NCBI GenBank assembly: GCA_000437315.1
Contig: FR899425.1
Location: 1-53,522, forward strand
Source of the DNA: Mycoplasma sp. CAG:472
GTDB taxonomy: Bacteria > Bacillota_I > Bacilli_A > RF39 > UBA660
Reading direction: 5' to 3'
DNA: 53,522 bases
The notes beneath the pieces were generated by a model. That model searched no databases. It had not been told where the DNA came from and saw nothing but the letters and a program-made list of their open reading frames with translations. Every line of letters begins with the position of its first letter. Position 1 is the first letter of the stretch. Positions 16,884 to 25,232 of this stretch are shown piece after piece. The translations under genes and the position numbers were made by a program.

Positions 16884-18555
16884 AATATATAGATTGATTA
16901 ACTTCCATAATTACAGGTAATATAATTGGTCTTCTTCCTGTAAGTTCATTAATATACGGAAGAACCTCTAAAATGATTTGATTTTTTAAATCAGTATAAC
17001 TATAAATTGATTTTGCTAGGTAATTATTTGTAATATCAGAAATTTTATTTTCTATTTTATTAATTAATTCAATATTTTCATTTATTGTAACAAATCCACG
17101 TGCAGTAACATTTGGTTTTATTAATAATTTTCTTGTTAAAGTATTAATATTTAAAATAGTAATTAAAATACCGTCATGACTCATAAGTTTTCTATCCTTT
17201 ATAACTACAGATCCTACATCACCAACTCTTGATCCATCAACATAAACATCGCCAGATATAACATTACCATCTTTATACACTTTTCCATTAAGCATTTTTA
17301 CAACATTACCATTTTCACAAATTAAAGAATTTTCAACATCACACATTTTAGCAATTTCAGCATGTTTTTTAAGCATTCTGTATTCACCATGCATTGGCAT
17401 AAAATAAGCTGGTTTAATAATTCTAAGCATCCATTTAAGTTCTTCTTCTTTAGCATGACCAGATGTATGTATATCACTAAATTCAGTATTAGTAAATACT
17501 CTTACACCTTTTAAATAAAGTTTATTAATAATTTTATTTATACTATTTGCATTACCTGGTATAGCACTTGATGAAAATATTACTAAATCATCATTTAATA
17601 ATGATATTTGTTTATGAACACCATTAGCTATTCTTGATAGTGCTGCAAGAGGTTCTCCTTGAGTACCAGTACATAATATACATACTTCATTTCTTTTTAA
17701 ACTTTTTGCTTGATATGCATCTATAAATATACTTTTATCTTCGATAAGACCATTATTACTAGCAAGTTCGATTGCATTTTCCATACTTCTTCCAAAGACA
17801 ATTATTTTTCTTCCGTATTGTTTACAAGTTTCAACTATATGTTTAATTCTAAATATATTTGAGGCAAATGTTGCAATTATAACTCTTCCGTGATGTCTTG
17901 ATATAATATCATTTAAAGTTCCATCAACTGATGATTCACTTTTTGAATAACCTTCGGATAGAGCATTAGTTGAATCACTTAAAAGTAGTGTTACACCTTC
18001 AGCACCAATTTTAGCCATTTTATGAATATCTGCCATTGGTCCAATTGGGGTTAAATCAAATTTAAAATCTCCAGTTTCAAAAATCGTTCCATTTGGTGTA
18101 TGAATACATATTGCAAAACTATCTGGTATTGAGTGAGTAGTATTAACAAATTCAATTTTAAAATATTTATACTCTAAAACTAAATCTTTATTTATTAGTT
18201 CAATATTTTTGTAATTAATATTTCTTTCCTCAAGTTTTTTATTAATTAAATCTGTAGCAATTTTTGGAGCATAAATAACTGGAATATTTACACTTTGAAG
18301 TAAAAATGGAATTCCTCCAATATGATCTTCATGACCATGTGTTATTATTAATGCTTTAATTTTGCTTTTATTTTGTTTAAGATATGTATAATCTTGTATA
18401 ACATAATCTATTCCAAGTAAGTCATCCTCAGGGAAAAGAACGCCACAATCTATTATAATTATTTCATCTTTATGAGTTATAACATACATGTTTTTTCCAA
18501 CTTCTCCAAGGCCACCTAAAGCAACTATAGATGTTTCCTCTATTTCATTTTTCAT
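16882..18555 (-). CDS. rnj: ribonuclease J
   Basis: Metallo-beta-lactamase/beta-CASP nuclease with 5'-3' exo- and endonuclease activity in mRNA decay and rRNA maturation. At 557 residues it is the usual length. The metal motif HGHEDHIGG begins at His73. The beta-CASP part has TGTQGEPLAALSRIANG, and the later HTSGHAKEEEL and PMHGEYRML motifs are present, followed by the C-terminal domain. It is transcribed from its own promoter and converges on the rny unit, so two central RNA-decay enzymes sit tail to tail. I cannot tell J1 from J2. Confidence 0.95.
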   Translation of the reverse strand: MKNEIEETSIVALGGLGEVGKNMYVITHKDEIIIIDCGVLFPEDDLLGIDYVIQDYTYLKQNKSKIKALIITHGHEDHIGGIPFLLQSVNIPVIYAPKIATDLINKKLEERNINYKNIELINKDLVLEYKYFKIEFVNTTHSIPDSFAICIHTPNGTIFETGDFKFDLTPIGPMADIHKMAKIGAEGVTLLLSDSTNALSEGYSKSESSVDGTLNDIISRHHGRVIIATFASNIFRIKHIVETCKQYGRKIIVFGRSMENAIELASNNGLIEDKSIFIDAYQAKSLKRNEVCILCTGTQGEPLAALSRIANGVHKQISLLNDDLVIFSSSAIPGNANSINKIINKLYLKGVRVFTNTEFSDIHTSGHAKEEELKWMLRIIKPAYFMPMHGEYRMLKKHAEIAKMCDVENSLICENGNVVKMLNGKVYKDGNVISGDVYVDGSRVGDVGSVVIKDRKLMSHDGILITILNINTLTRKLLIKPNVTARGFVTINENIELINKIENKISDITNNYLAKSIYSYTDLKNQIILEVLPYINELTGRRPIILPVIMEVNQSIY

Positions 18556-18602
18556 ATAAAATCCTTCTTTCTTATTTTTAAAAGTTTTTCAAAAACAAAT
18601 AG

Positions 18603-18631
18603 ATTATATCATATATTTTATGTTTTGTCTA
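18603..18631 (-). promoter_or_regulatory. rnj promoter
   Basis: Minus strand TAGACA (18626-18631), 17-base spacer, TATAAT (18603-18608), lying between the XRE gene stop and the rnj start. Confidence 0.7.
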
Positions 18632-18645
18632 CAAATGAAAAAAAG

Positions 18646-18903
18646 TTATTTATTATCATCAATTGGTATAAATAACTCTCGTATATCAATATCTAAAACT
18701 TGGGCAAACTTCCAAAGTGTTCCTAAACTAAATGTTTGTAAATATTTATTACTTTCAATATTCATTATAAATCCTTCACTATAATTACAAAGTTCGGCAA
18801 ATTTAGCTTGAGTAAATCCTTTTTTCTTTCTAATAGATTTTAGGTTGTGAGCAACTAAATAATAAATATAATTTTCATCATTTTTATTATGCAATATGCT
18901 CAC
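18646..18903 (-). CDS. XRE-family HTH transcriptional regulator
   Basis: 85 residues, essentially one Cro/CI-type helix-turn-helix: NLKSIRKKKGFTQAKFAELCNYSEGFIMNIE, with a short C-terminal helix and tail. There is no TPR or ligand domain, so it is a minimal DNA-binding protein. It starts at GTG (AGAAAG site). A minus-strand TATAAT (18942-18947) is the likely -10. The divergent plus-strand unit with a possible 11-residue peptide is the obvious candidate target. Confidence 0.88.
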   Translation of the reverse strand: MSILHNKNDENYIYYLVAHNLKSIRKKKGFTQAKFAELCNYSEGFIMNIESNKYLQTFSLGTLWKFAQVLDIDIRELFIPIDDNK

Positions 18904-18935
18904 CAGTCTTTCTAATATTATTTTCTCATTAATTA

Positions 18936-18954
18936 AGTAAAATTATACTCACTT
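18936..18954. promoter_or_regulatory. overlapping divergent -10 boxes with AAGT/ACTT arms
   Basis: Plus-strand TATACT (18944-18949) overlaps minus-strand TATAAT (18942-18947). AAGT (18936-18939) and ACTT (18951-18954) form an inverted pair around both. This is a natural autoregulatory site for the XRE protein, by inference only. Confidence 0.35.
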
Positions 18955-18978
18955 GTTCGTTGAGGTTTATAGAAAAAC

Positions 18979-19014
18979 ATGTTAAAATTATATTGGATTA
19001 TTTATTATAAATAA
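18979..19014 (+). CDS. possible 11-residue hydrophobic peptide, MLKLYWIIYYK
   Basis: Tiny frame between a plus-strand -10 box and a strong terminator, divergent from the XRE regulator. A GAGGT Shine-Dalgarno-like sequence (18962-18966) lies 12 bases upstream and can pair with ACCTC (19017-19021), and the coding end is itself part of a 10-bp inverted repeat (18994-19014). Sequestered ribosome sites on short hydrophobic peptide messages are typical of type I toxins. The frame could also be chance within a small RNA. Confidence 0.25.
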   Translation: MLKLYWIIYYK

Positions 19015-19022
19015 TCACCTCT

Positions 19023-19054
19023 AAAAAAGTGTTCTTGATTGAACACTTTTTTTT
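19023..19054 (+). terminator. strong plus-strand intrinsic terminator
   Basis: GTGTTC (19029-19034) / GAACAC (19041-19046), extended by six A before and eight T after. It ends a short plus-strand transcript of about 100 nt for which the only coding candidate is the 11-residue peptide. Confidence 0.88.
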
Positions 19055-19056
19055 AA

Positions 19057-19085
19057 TTAAAAAAAAATAGATATTTCTATCTATT
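19057..19085 (-). terminator. minus-strand intrinsic terminator
   Basis: AATAGATA (19066-19073), TTTC loop, TATCTATT (19078-19085), with nine A residues on the plus-strand left side, i.e. a U-run on the minus strand. It abuts the plus-strand terminator. I see no gene on the minus strand between it and 19209; 19086-19208 holds nothing else I can name. Confidence 0.65.
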
Positions 19086-19208
19086 AAATATTTATTCCGT
19101 ACAAATACGTTGTATGTTTGAAACTTCAAAAATATTTCATAAACAATTAATCTTATATTAGTATTCATTTTTCATCATGTTTATCATTACTTTTATAATG
19201 AGTTAAAT

Positions 19209-19250
19209 GAAAAAGGCCTAGGGCTTCTAAAGTTTCCTAGGCACATCTCA
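19209..19250 (-). ncRNA. possible very short RNA or isolated terminator unit
   Basis: GCCTAGG (19216-19222) pairs with CCTAGGC (19236-19242) around a 13-base loop, followed on the minus strand by CTTTTTC: an intrinsic terminator only about 40 bases downstream of a promoter (19257-19285). It would give a 40-50 nt transcript that is little more than its terminator. Attenuation of an upstream signal is another reading. Confidence 0.35.
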
Positions 19251-19256
19251 ATAAGT

Positions 19257-19285
19257 AATATACACTATTTATTGGCAATATGCAA
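19257..19285 (-). promoter_or_regulatory. promoter for the short minus-strand unit
   Basis: Minus strand TTGCAT (19280-19285), 17-base spacer, TATATT (19257-19262). Confidence 0.5.
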
Positions 19286-19322
19286 TATTTTCTTAATTGA
19301 TTTTTAAACAGTTTTGATAGTA

Positions 19323-19352
19323 TAAAAAAACTAACCCTTACTAGAATTAGTT
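19323..19352 (-). terminator. terminator of the tRNA-Met gene
   Basis: Minus strand AACTAA / TTAGTT stem (19329-19352) followed by a seven-U run. It ends transcription about 45 bases beyond the CCA end of the tRNA. Confidence 0.75.
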
Positions 19353-19393
19353 ATTTATTAAAGTCAAACATTAATGTTCGACATAAATTTATT

Positions 19394-19470
19394 TGGTAGC
19401 GGGGGAGGGACTCGAACCCCCAACATTTCGGGTATGAACCGAACTATCTAGCCAGTTGATATACCCCGCC
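19394..19470 (-). tRNA. tRNA-Met (CAT), elongator type
   Basis: 77-nt cloverleaf: acceptor GGCGGGG with CCCCGCT (one G-U at position 1-72), D stem TATC/GATA, anticodon stem TTCGG/CCGAA with loop TTCATAC (anticodon CAT), T stem GGGGG with CCCTC and TTCGAGT loop, discriminator A and encoded CCA. The anticodon stem lacks the GGG/CCC pairs of initiator tRNA, and the sequence resembles Bacillus elongator tRNA-Met, not tRNA-Ile2. Confidence 0.95.
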
Positions 19471-19500
19471 AAAACGCTTTGCTTCAACAAAACTAGATAT

Positions 19501-19529
19501 ATTATAACAATAATTAAATTAAAGTGCAA
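19501..19529 (-). promoter_or_regulatory. tRNA-Met promoter
   Basis: Minus strand TTGCAC (19524-19529), 17-base spacer, TATAAT (19501-19506), about 30 bases from the tRNA 5' end. Confidence 0.85.
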
Positions 19530-19537
19530 TACTTTTC

Positions 19538-19566
19538 TTGTTTTATATTTGCAAATATAGTATAAT
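19538..19566 (+). promoter_or_regulatory. promoter of the scpAB-asnB-murE region with palindrome in its spacer
   Basis: TTGTTT (19538-19543), 17-base spacer, TATAAT (19561-19566). The perfect 14-bp palindrome ATATTTGCAAATAT (19545-19558) fills the spacer, a position where a bound repressor would block polymerase. Confidence 0.65.
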
Positions 19567-19592
19567 TACTATGAAGAGTAGGAGGGAATAAC

Positions 19593-20528
19593 TTGGCTAG
19601 AAGAAGAAAAGTTAATATAGATACAAATCCTTTACAATCAGTTACAATAGGAAGAACTGATACAAAAAAATATGGTTGGATTGGAACACTTTTTTTATTT
19701 ATTATTTTTATTGTGGTAATTTATTTCTTACCTGATATTCAAAAAGCATATCGTGATTATTTATATAATAAAGCCTTTACGAATAATTATGTAGTAAATA
19801 ATAACACTACAAATGGTACTGAAAATGGGGCTAACACCACAACAAATGTTACCGAAAATAGTAAAAATACTATTTATGCATTTACAAATAATGAAGTAAA
19901 GTTAAATGAAACTACATTTACTAATATTAGTTTTGATGCTGGAACACTAAGTTTTTTAGTTAACAATAATGCAGATAAAGAACTTAATTTAACAAATGAT
20001 TCATATTTTATTAGATTATATGATGATAGTAATACTCAAATTTCTGTAATTAAAATTAATGGTATTATTACTAATAAATCTAATAAAAACTTTTCATATC
20101 AGTTAAGTGTTACTCCAACAAAGTATAATATTGCTAAACTCGAGGAAAGTGATTATGATTTAATTAGCCTTGATGTTGATAGTGAAAATAAATCTGCGAT
20201 GACTTGTAAAAATAATAATGGCGAATCAATTATATATTTTTTTGAAAATGATAAGTTATTTAAATATGAAGATACTATAATAGTTACTAATGATAATGTA
20301 AATTATACAAACTTATTTAATGAATACACTACTTTAGCAGCATCTTTTGAAGGTCAGTCAGGTGTTACTGCAACAGTAACTGAAATAACCAATGGATTTA
20401 GATATAGATTAACTATGGATTATAATGCAGGTGATACAAAAATAGATAATATTTATTACTATAGTAAGGGAGTAAGTCCAATTAAAATTAATTATGAAAT
20501 GACCGCTGAATTCTTTACTTGTAGTTAG
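19593..20528 (+). CDS. single-pass membrane protein, unknown function
   Basis: 311 residues from a TTG start with a strong AGGAGG site. A basic, cytoplasmic N-terminus (MARRRKVNID) is followed by one membrane segment at about 29-48 (WIGTLFLFIIFIVVIYFLP), an Asn/Thr-rich linker (about 68-92) and a beta-rich extracytoplasmic domain ending in a Cys. No family recognised. It is 11 bases before scpA and shares its promoter, which suggests, weakly, a role in the cell cycle or envelope. Confidence 0.75.
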   Translation: MARRRKVNIDTNPLQSVTIGRTDTKKYGWIGTLFLFIIFIVVIYFLPDIQKAYRDYLYNKAFTNNYVVNNNTTNGTENGANTTTNVTENSKNTIYAFTNNEVKLNETTFTNISFDAGTLSFLVNNNADKELNLTNDSYFIRLYDDSNTQISVIKINGIITNKSNKNFSYQLSVTPTKYNIAKLEESDYDLISLDVDSENKSAMTCKNNNGESIIYFFENDKLFKYEDTIIVTNDNVNYTNLFNEYTTLAASFEGQSGVTATVTEITNGFRYRLTMDYNAGDTKIDNIYYYSKGVSPIKINYEMTAEFFTCS

Positions 20529-20539
20529 TAAGGAGAAAA

Positions 20540-21256
20540 ATGAATTTTAATATTAAAGATTTTACAGGACCTTTAGATTTAATGCTTCATATGGTTAAAA
20601 AACATGAACTTGACATATATGAAATAGATTTAAAGATAATAATAGATGAATACATCAACTTTATAAACTCACTTGATAAAAATGATTTAGATAATAAAAG
20701 TGAGTATTTAGTTATGGCATCAGAACTAATACATTTAAAAAGTAAAATTATATTAGGTTTTGATGAAGAAGAAGACGATGATAATTATGAAATTAATAGT
20801 GAAGAAGATTTACGTAATAGATTAATTGAATATGAAAAATATCAAACTATTACTAATGATTTTCGTGAACTTGAAAAAAATAGACAAGATTATTTTACAA
20901 AAGTACCAGAAAGTTTAAAGGAATATGCTAATAATGAAACTTATTTAAGTGATGATGTTTCTTTAGAGGATCTTGTTAATGCAATGCTTGAAATATCTGA
21001 AAGATTAGAGTATAAAAAACCAAGAAATACAAAAATTGCTAGAAAAGAAATTAGTGTTAAAGATAAAATTAATTATATAAAAGAAATTTTGAGTAGAGAA
21101 AAAAAGGTTGAGTTTACTAGGCTTTTTAATGAATGTACTAAAGAGGAAATTGTTGTTACTTTTTTAAGTATTTTAGAAATGAGTAAAGATAATTTGATAA
21201 CCTTGTCACAAAACAAAAATTTTAGTAAAATATATGTTGAGGTATATAATGAATAA
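20540..21256 (+). CDS. scpA: segregation and condensation protein A
   Basis: Kleisin subunit that bridges the SMC dimer heads and, with ScpB, forms bacterial condensin. 238 residues, normal length. The N-terminal kleisin signature FTGPLDLMLHMVKKHELDIYEI is clear and the C-terminal winged-helix ends with TFLSILEMSKDNLITLSQNKNFSKIYV. Start with AAGGAG site. Its end overlaps scpB by 8 bases. Confidence 0.95.
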   Translation: MNFNIKDFTGPLDLMLHMVKKHELDIYEIDLKIIIDEYINFINSLDKNDLDNKSEYLVMASELIHLKSKIILGFDEEEDDDNYEINSEEDLRNRLIEYEKYQTITNDFRELEKNRQDYFTKVPESLKEYANNETYLSDDVSLEDLVNAMLEISERLEYKKPRNTKIARKEISVKDKINYIKEILSREKKVEFTRLFNECTKEEIVVTFLSILEMSKDNLITLSQNKNFSKIYVEVYNE

Positions 21257-21812
21257 ATTAGCAGTTTTAGAGGGAATACTATTTGTAGTCGGAGATGAAG
21301 GTATTACTTTAGAAAAAATTTGTGAAGTTTTAGAAATTGATGAAAAAGAAGCTAGAAAACTTTTAAATGATTTACAGAAAGAATATGAAAAAGCTGAAAG
21401 AGGTATTCGAATAAGTTATTTATCTAACTCTTTTAAATTAACGACTAAAAAAGAGCATATTGAGTATTATCAAAAACTAGTTAAGGATACTTCAGGAGCT
21501 GAAACATTATCTCAAGCAGCACTTGAAACACTTGCAATTATTGCATATAATGAACCAATTACTAGAACTGGTGTAGACAATTTAAGAGGTATTTCTTCAT
21601 CTTTTATGATAAAAAAATTAATGGCAAAAGACTTAATTAAAGTATGTGGAAAGTCTGATTTACCGGGACATCCAAATTTATATAAAACAACAAGAGAATT
21701 TTTAGATTATTTTGGACTTGCATCATTAAGTGATTTACCTGAAATTAAATTTAATAAAGAAAATTCAAATGAAGAAGTAGATTTATATAAAAGTACATAT
21801 AAAGAAAACTAA
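21249..21812 (+). CDS. scpB: segregation and condensation protein B
   Basis: 187 residues from the ATG at 21249, which overlaps the scpA end and has a TTGAGG site 7 bases upstream; the frame is open further upstream but lacks a ribosome site there. Two winged-helix domains; family block SQAALETLAIIAYNEPITRTGVDNLRG is intact, as is GLASLSDLPE near the end. It binds the ScpA middle region in the SMC complex. Confidence 0.95.
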   Translation: MNKLAVLEGILFVVGDEGITLEKICEVLEIDEKEARKLLNDLQKEYEKAERGIRISYLSNSFKLTTKKEHIEYYQKLVKDTSGAETLSQAALETLAIIAYNEPITRTGVDNLRGISSSFMIKKLMAKDLIKVCGKSDLPGHPNLYKTTREFLDYFGLASLSDLPEIKFNKENSNEEVDLYKSTYKEN

Positions 21813-21827
21813 CAAGAAGGTGATAGT

Positions 21828-23648
21828 ATGTGTGGAATCGTAGGATTTGTAAATAATAAAGAAAACAAAGAGAAAATAATTAAAGATATGTCAAAAAAAA
21901 TTGAGCATCGTGGTCCAGATGGTGAAGGTTTTTATATTGATGATAATTGTGCACTTGCTCATCGTAGACTTGCAATAATTGATTTAAATACTGGTGCACA
22001 ACCAATATATAATGAAGATAAAAGTAAGGTTATCATTTATAATGGAGAAGTTTATAATTTTAAGGAATTAAAAGAAGCTTTATTAAAAAAGAAACATGTT
22101 TTTAAAACAAAAACTGATACTGAAGTAATACTTCATGGTTATGAACAGTGGGGTGAAAAACTTCCAAATCATTTAAGAGGTATGTTTTCTTTTGCAATAT
22201 GGGATAAAAATAAAAATGAACTATTTATGGCAAGAGATGGTTTTGGTATTAAACCACTTTATTATGCAAAATTTAATGATACATTTATGTTTGCCTCAGA
22301 ACCAAAAGCATTTTTAGCAAATCCAGATTTTGAAAAAAAACTAAATACTGATATATTATCTGCATATTTATGTTTTAACTCCGTTCCAACATCAGAAACC
22401 TTTTTCAAAGGGGTATATAGACTTGACCCAGGAACCTATTTAATTTATAAAGATGGTAAGATTAAAACAAAAAGTTACTTTACACTAGAATTTAAAGAAA
22501 AAAATGATGATATGGATAAAATTGTTGATAATATTGATAAAGCAATGAAAAATTCAGTTGAATATCATCAAATAAGTGATGTTGAAGTAGGTTCATTTTT
22601 ATCAAGTGGAATAGATTCTTCGTATATAGTTTCACTTGCAAAACCAGATAAAACGTTTACTGTTGGATATGATAATCCAAACTTTGATGAAATTAGTTAT
22701 GCAAAAGATTTATCTGATAAGTTAGGTATTGAAAATTATTCAAAGAAAATTACTATGGATGAATATATAGAATCTTTTCCTAAAATTATGTATTATATGG
22801 ATGAACCTTTAGCGGACCCATCAGCAATTGCTTTATATTTTGTGTCAGAAATTGCTTCGAAAGAGGTAAAAGTTGTTCTTTCTGGTGAAGGAGCAGATGA
22901 ATTTTTTGCAGGTTATAACTCTTACCAAGAGGAACTTACTATGCAAGGATATATGAAATTACCTTATTTTTTAAGACATATTGTCTCAAATATTGTAAGT
23001 ATTTTTCCAGATATAAGAGGTTTTAATTTTCTTTATCGAAGAGGACAAAAGTTAGAAAATTATAACATTGGTTTAGGAAGAGTATTTCGTGATAAAGAAG
23101 CACAAAGTATTGTTAAAATTCCAAATCAAATAAATACAAAAGATATTGTAAAGAATGTTTATGATAGATATAAAGATAATTCTACATTAATTCAAAGACA
23201 AATGATTGATTATTATTATTGGTTAGTAAATGATTTTTTACATGCAGTAGATAGAAATACAATGATGTTTGGCCTTGAGGCAAGAACTCCATTTCTAGAT
23301 AATAAAGTTTATGAAGTCGCAAAATCTTTACCTACTTATGCAAAAATAAATAAAGAAACTACAAAGGTTGCTCTTAGAAAGGCCGCTTCGAAGGTAATAC
23401 CTAATGAAGCATATAAAAAGAAAAAGCTTGGGTTTCCTGTTCCTTTGAGAGAATGGATTAAAACTGATAAGTTATATAATATAATTAAAGAAAAATTTAA
23501 TGGTGAAAGTGCAAAATTATTTTTTGATACAAAAAAAATTAATAAACTTCTCGAAGAACATAAAAATGGTAAAAGAGATTCATATAAAAAGGTTTGGACA
23601 ATATACACATTTTTAGTGTGGTACGACATATATTTTAATGAAATATAG
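21828..23648 (+). CDS. asnB: asparagine synthase (glutamine-hydrolysing)
   Basis: 606 residues. The N-terminal Ntn glutaminase domain begins MCGIVGF with Cys2 as nucleophile, followed by EHRGPDGEG and the RRLAIIDL block. The C-terminal ATP-pyrophosphatase domain has the PP-loop SSGIDSSYIVSLA and the LSGEGADEFFAGY motif. It makes asparagine from aspartate, glutamine and ATP; some Firmicute AsnB proteins instead amidate cell-wall mDAP, and the neighbouring DAP-type murE leaves that open. GAAGGTGAT site, 15 bases after scpB. Confidence 0.92.
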   Translation: MCGIVGFVNNKENKEKIIKDMSKKIEHRGPDGEGFYIDDNCALAHRRLAIIDLNTGAQPIYNEDKSKVIIYNGEVYNFKELKEALLKKKHVFKTKTDTEVILHGYEQWGEKLPNHLRGMFSFAIWDKNKNELFMARDGFGIKPLYYAKFNDTFMFASEPKAFLANPDFEKKLNTDILSAYLCFNSVPTSETFFKGVYRLDPGTYLIYKDGKIKTKSYFTLEFKEKNDDMDKIVDNIDKAMKNSVEYHQISDVEVGSFLSSGIDSSYIVSLAKPDKTFTVGYDNPNFDEISYAKDLSDKLGIENYSKKITMDEYIESFPKIMYYMDEPLADPSAIALYFVSEIASKEVKVVLSGEGADEFFAGYNSYQEELTMQGYMKLPYFLRHIVSNIVSIFPDIRGFNFLYRRGQKLENYNIGLGRVFRDKEAQSIVKIPNQINTKDIVKNVYDRYKDNSTLIQRQMIDYYYWLVNDFLHAVDRNTMMFGLEARTPFLDNKVYEVAKSLPTYAKINKETTKVALRKAASKVIPNEAYKKKKLGFPVPLREWIKTDKLYNIIKEKFNGESAKLFFDTKKINKLLEEHKNGKRDSYKKVWTIYTFLVWYDIYFNEI

Positions 23649-23660
23649 AAAGGATTAATT

Positions 23661-25019
23661 ATGATAAATATTAAAACTGATTCAAGAAAAGTTAAAAAAG
23701 GTGATACTTTTATTGCTATAAAGGGAAATACTGTTGATGGACACGATTATATTGAAAAAGCAATTGAAAATGGTGCATCAAAAATAGTCTGTGAACATGG
23801 AAGCTATAACGTTGAAACAATTGTTGTTCCTGATACAAAAGAGTATTTACAAAAATATATTGTTGATAATTATAAGGATATTGTTAATAAACTTGATATT
23901 ATTGGTGTAACTGGTACAAATGGTAAAACAACTACTTGTTTTTTAACTTATCAAATGCTTAATAAACTTGGAATTAAAACTGCTTATATTGGCACAATTG
24001 GTTTTTATGTAGAGAATGAAGTTTATGAACTACCTAATACAACTCCTGAGATAACTGAGATTTATTCAATGCTAACTACTGCTCTTGAAAAGGGCTGTAA
24101 AGCTGTTGTAATGGAGGTTTCATCACATGCTTTATCTTTTAAAAGAGTCGAAGGTTTATCTTTTACTATTGAGGCATTTACAAATCTTACCGAGGATCAT
24201 TTAGATTATCATAAAACTATGGAAAATTATTTAAAAGCAAAACTTTTAATTTTAGATTACCTAAAGGACACTGGTACAATTATTGTTAATAATGATGATG
24301 AATATGGTAAGTATTTTGAAAAGAAAAATTATAAAACAATTGGATTTACTAAATCTGATTATGAAGTAATAAGTTATGAAAGTACTGATAGTGGTACAAT
24401 AATTAATTTTAAATATCATGAAAAAAATTTAAGTGTTACAACTAATTTAAGGGGTAAATTTAATGTTTATAACTATATGACAGCACTAGCCATAATTAAT
24501 ACTTATGGAATAGATATTCAAAAAATATTTGATATAACTAAAGATGTTTTTCCTCCGAAGGGAAGATGTGAACAAATTAAAGTACGTGATGCTGAGGCAG
24601 TTATTGACTATGCCCATACACCAGATGCTGTTGAAAAAATAATTAATTCTTTTTTAGAAAATAAAAAAGGTAAAATAATTACTATTGTAGGTTGCGGTGG
24701 AGATAGAGATCCTAAGAAAAGACCAATTATGGGAAATGTTGCTACCCAAAAAAGTGATTATGTAATATTTACTAATGATAATCCTCGTACTGAAGATCCT
24801 AAAATAATTATGGATAATATAATAAGTGGTGTTCATAAAACAAATTATGAAATAATCTTTGATAGAAAAGAGGCTATTAATAAAGGATTAGAAATGCTTA
24901 ATAAAAATGATACTTTATTAATTCTTGGTAAAGGACATGAAGATTATCAAATTATAGGACATGAAAAACATCACCTAGATGATAAAGAAATTGTTTTAGA
25001 TTATTTGAAAAAACAATAA
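23661..25019 (+). CDS. murE: UDP-MurNAc-L-Ala-D-Glu:meso-diaminopimelate ligase
   Basis: Adds the third residue to the peptidoglycan stem peptide in the cytoplasm. 452 residues. ATP loop GTNGKT at 85-90; the amino-acid selectivity motif is DNPR (373-376), the form associated with meso-DAP rather than lysine; GKGHEDYQ lies near the C-terminus. The start has a AAAGGA site 12 bases after asnB. Wall synthesis is thus of the DAP type, which excludes a wall-less mollicute. Confidence 0.95.
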   Translation: MINIKTDSRKVKKGDTFIAIKGNTVDGHDYIEKAIENGASKIVCEHGSYNVETIVVPDTKEYLQKYIVDNYKDIVNKLDIIGVTGTNGKTTTCFLTYQMLNKLGIKTAYIGTIGFYVENEVYELPNTTPEITEIYSMLTTALEKGCKAVVMEVSSHALSFKRVEGLSFTIEAFTNLTEDHLDYHKTMENYLKAKLLILDYLKDTGTIIVNNDDEYGKYFEKKNYKTIGFTKSDYEVISYESTDSGTIINFKYHEKNLSVTTNLRGKFNVYNYMTALAIINTYGIDIQKIFDITKDVFPPKGRCEQIKVRDAEAVIDYAHTPDAVEKIINSFLENKKGKIITIVGCGGDRDPKKRPIMGNVATQKSDYVIFTNDNPRTEDPKIIMDNIISGVHKTNYEIIFDRKEAINKGLEMLNKNDTLLILGKGHEDYQIIGHEKHHLDDKEIVLDYLKKQ

Positions 25020-25033
25020 TTAAATGATATAAT
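25005..25033 (+). promoter_or_regulatory. tRNA-Leu promoter
   Basis: TTGAAA (25005-25010) inside the murE end, 17-base spacer, TATAAT (25028-25033), 14 bases before the tRNA 5' end. Confidence 0.75.
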
Positions 25034-25046
25034 GTATTTGTTTGTT

Positions 25047-25134
25047 GCTTGTATGGCGGAATTGGTAGACGCGATAGACTCAAAATCTATTTTTCCAAAA
25101 GAAAGTATCGGTTCGACCCCGATTACAAGCACCA
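25047..25134 (+). tRNA. tRNA-Leu (CAA)
   Basis: 88-nt class II tRNA. Acceptor GCTTGTA with TACAAGC, D arm with GGTAGAC, anticodon stem ATAGA/TCTAT with loop CTCAAAA (anticodon CAA, codon UUG), long variable arm, T arm TCGGTTCGACCCCGA, discriminator A and encoded CCA. Confidence 0.95.
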
Positions 25135-25146
25135 ATTAAATACTTT

Positions 25147-25176
25147 ACTCGAACTTTTTAGTTCGAGTTTTATTTT
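25147..25176 (+). terminator. terminator of tRNA-Leu
   Basis: ACTCGAAC (25147-25154) / GTTCGAGT (25161-25168), 6-base loop, then TTTATTTT. Confidence 0.9.
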
Positions 25177-25232
25177 GATTAAATATTTACTTATTTTATA
25201 TAAAATTATGTTATAATATTTACGGAGAGATT

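Noticed and set aside
18646..19014. Rgg/SHP-type quorum sensing (XRE protein divergent from a short hydrophobic peptide)
   Set aside because: The 85-residue regulator lacks the C-terminal TPR-like peptide-binding domain of Rgg, and the peptide has no export-type leader.
19362..19381. Palindrome GTCAAACATTAATGTTCGAC resembling a Gram-positive LexA (SOS) box
   Set aside because: The GAAC and GTTC half sites are two bases further apart than in the Bacillus consensus, and the site lies between the tRNA-Met 3' end and its terminator rather than at a promoter.
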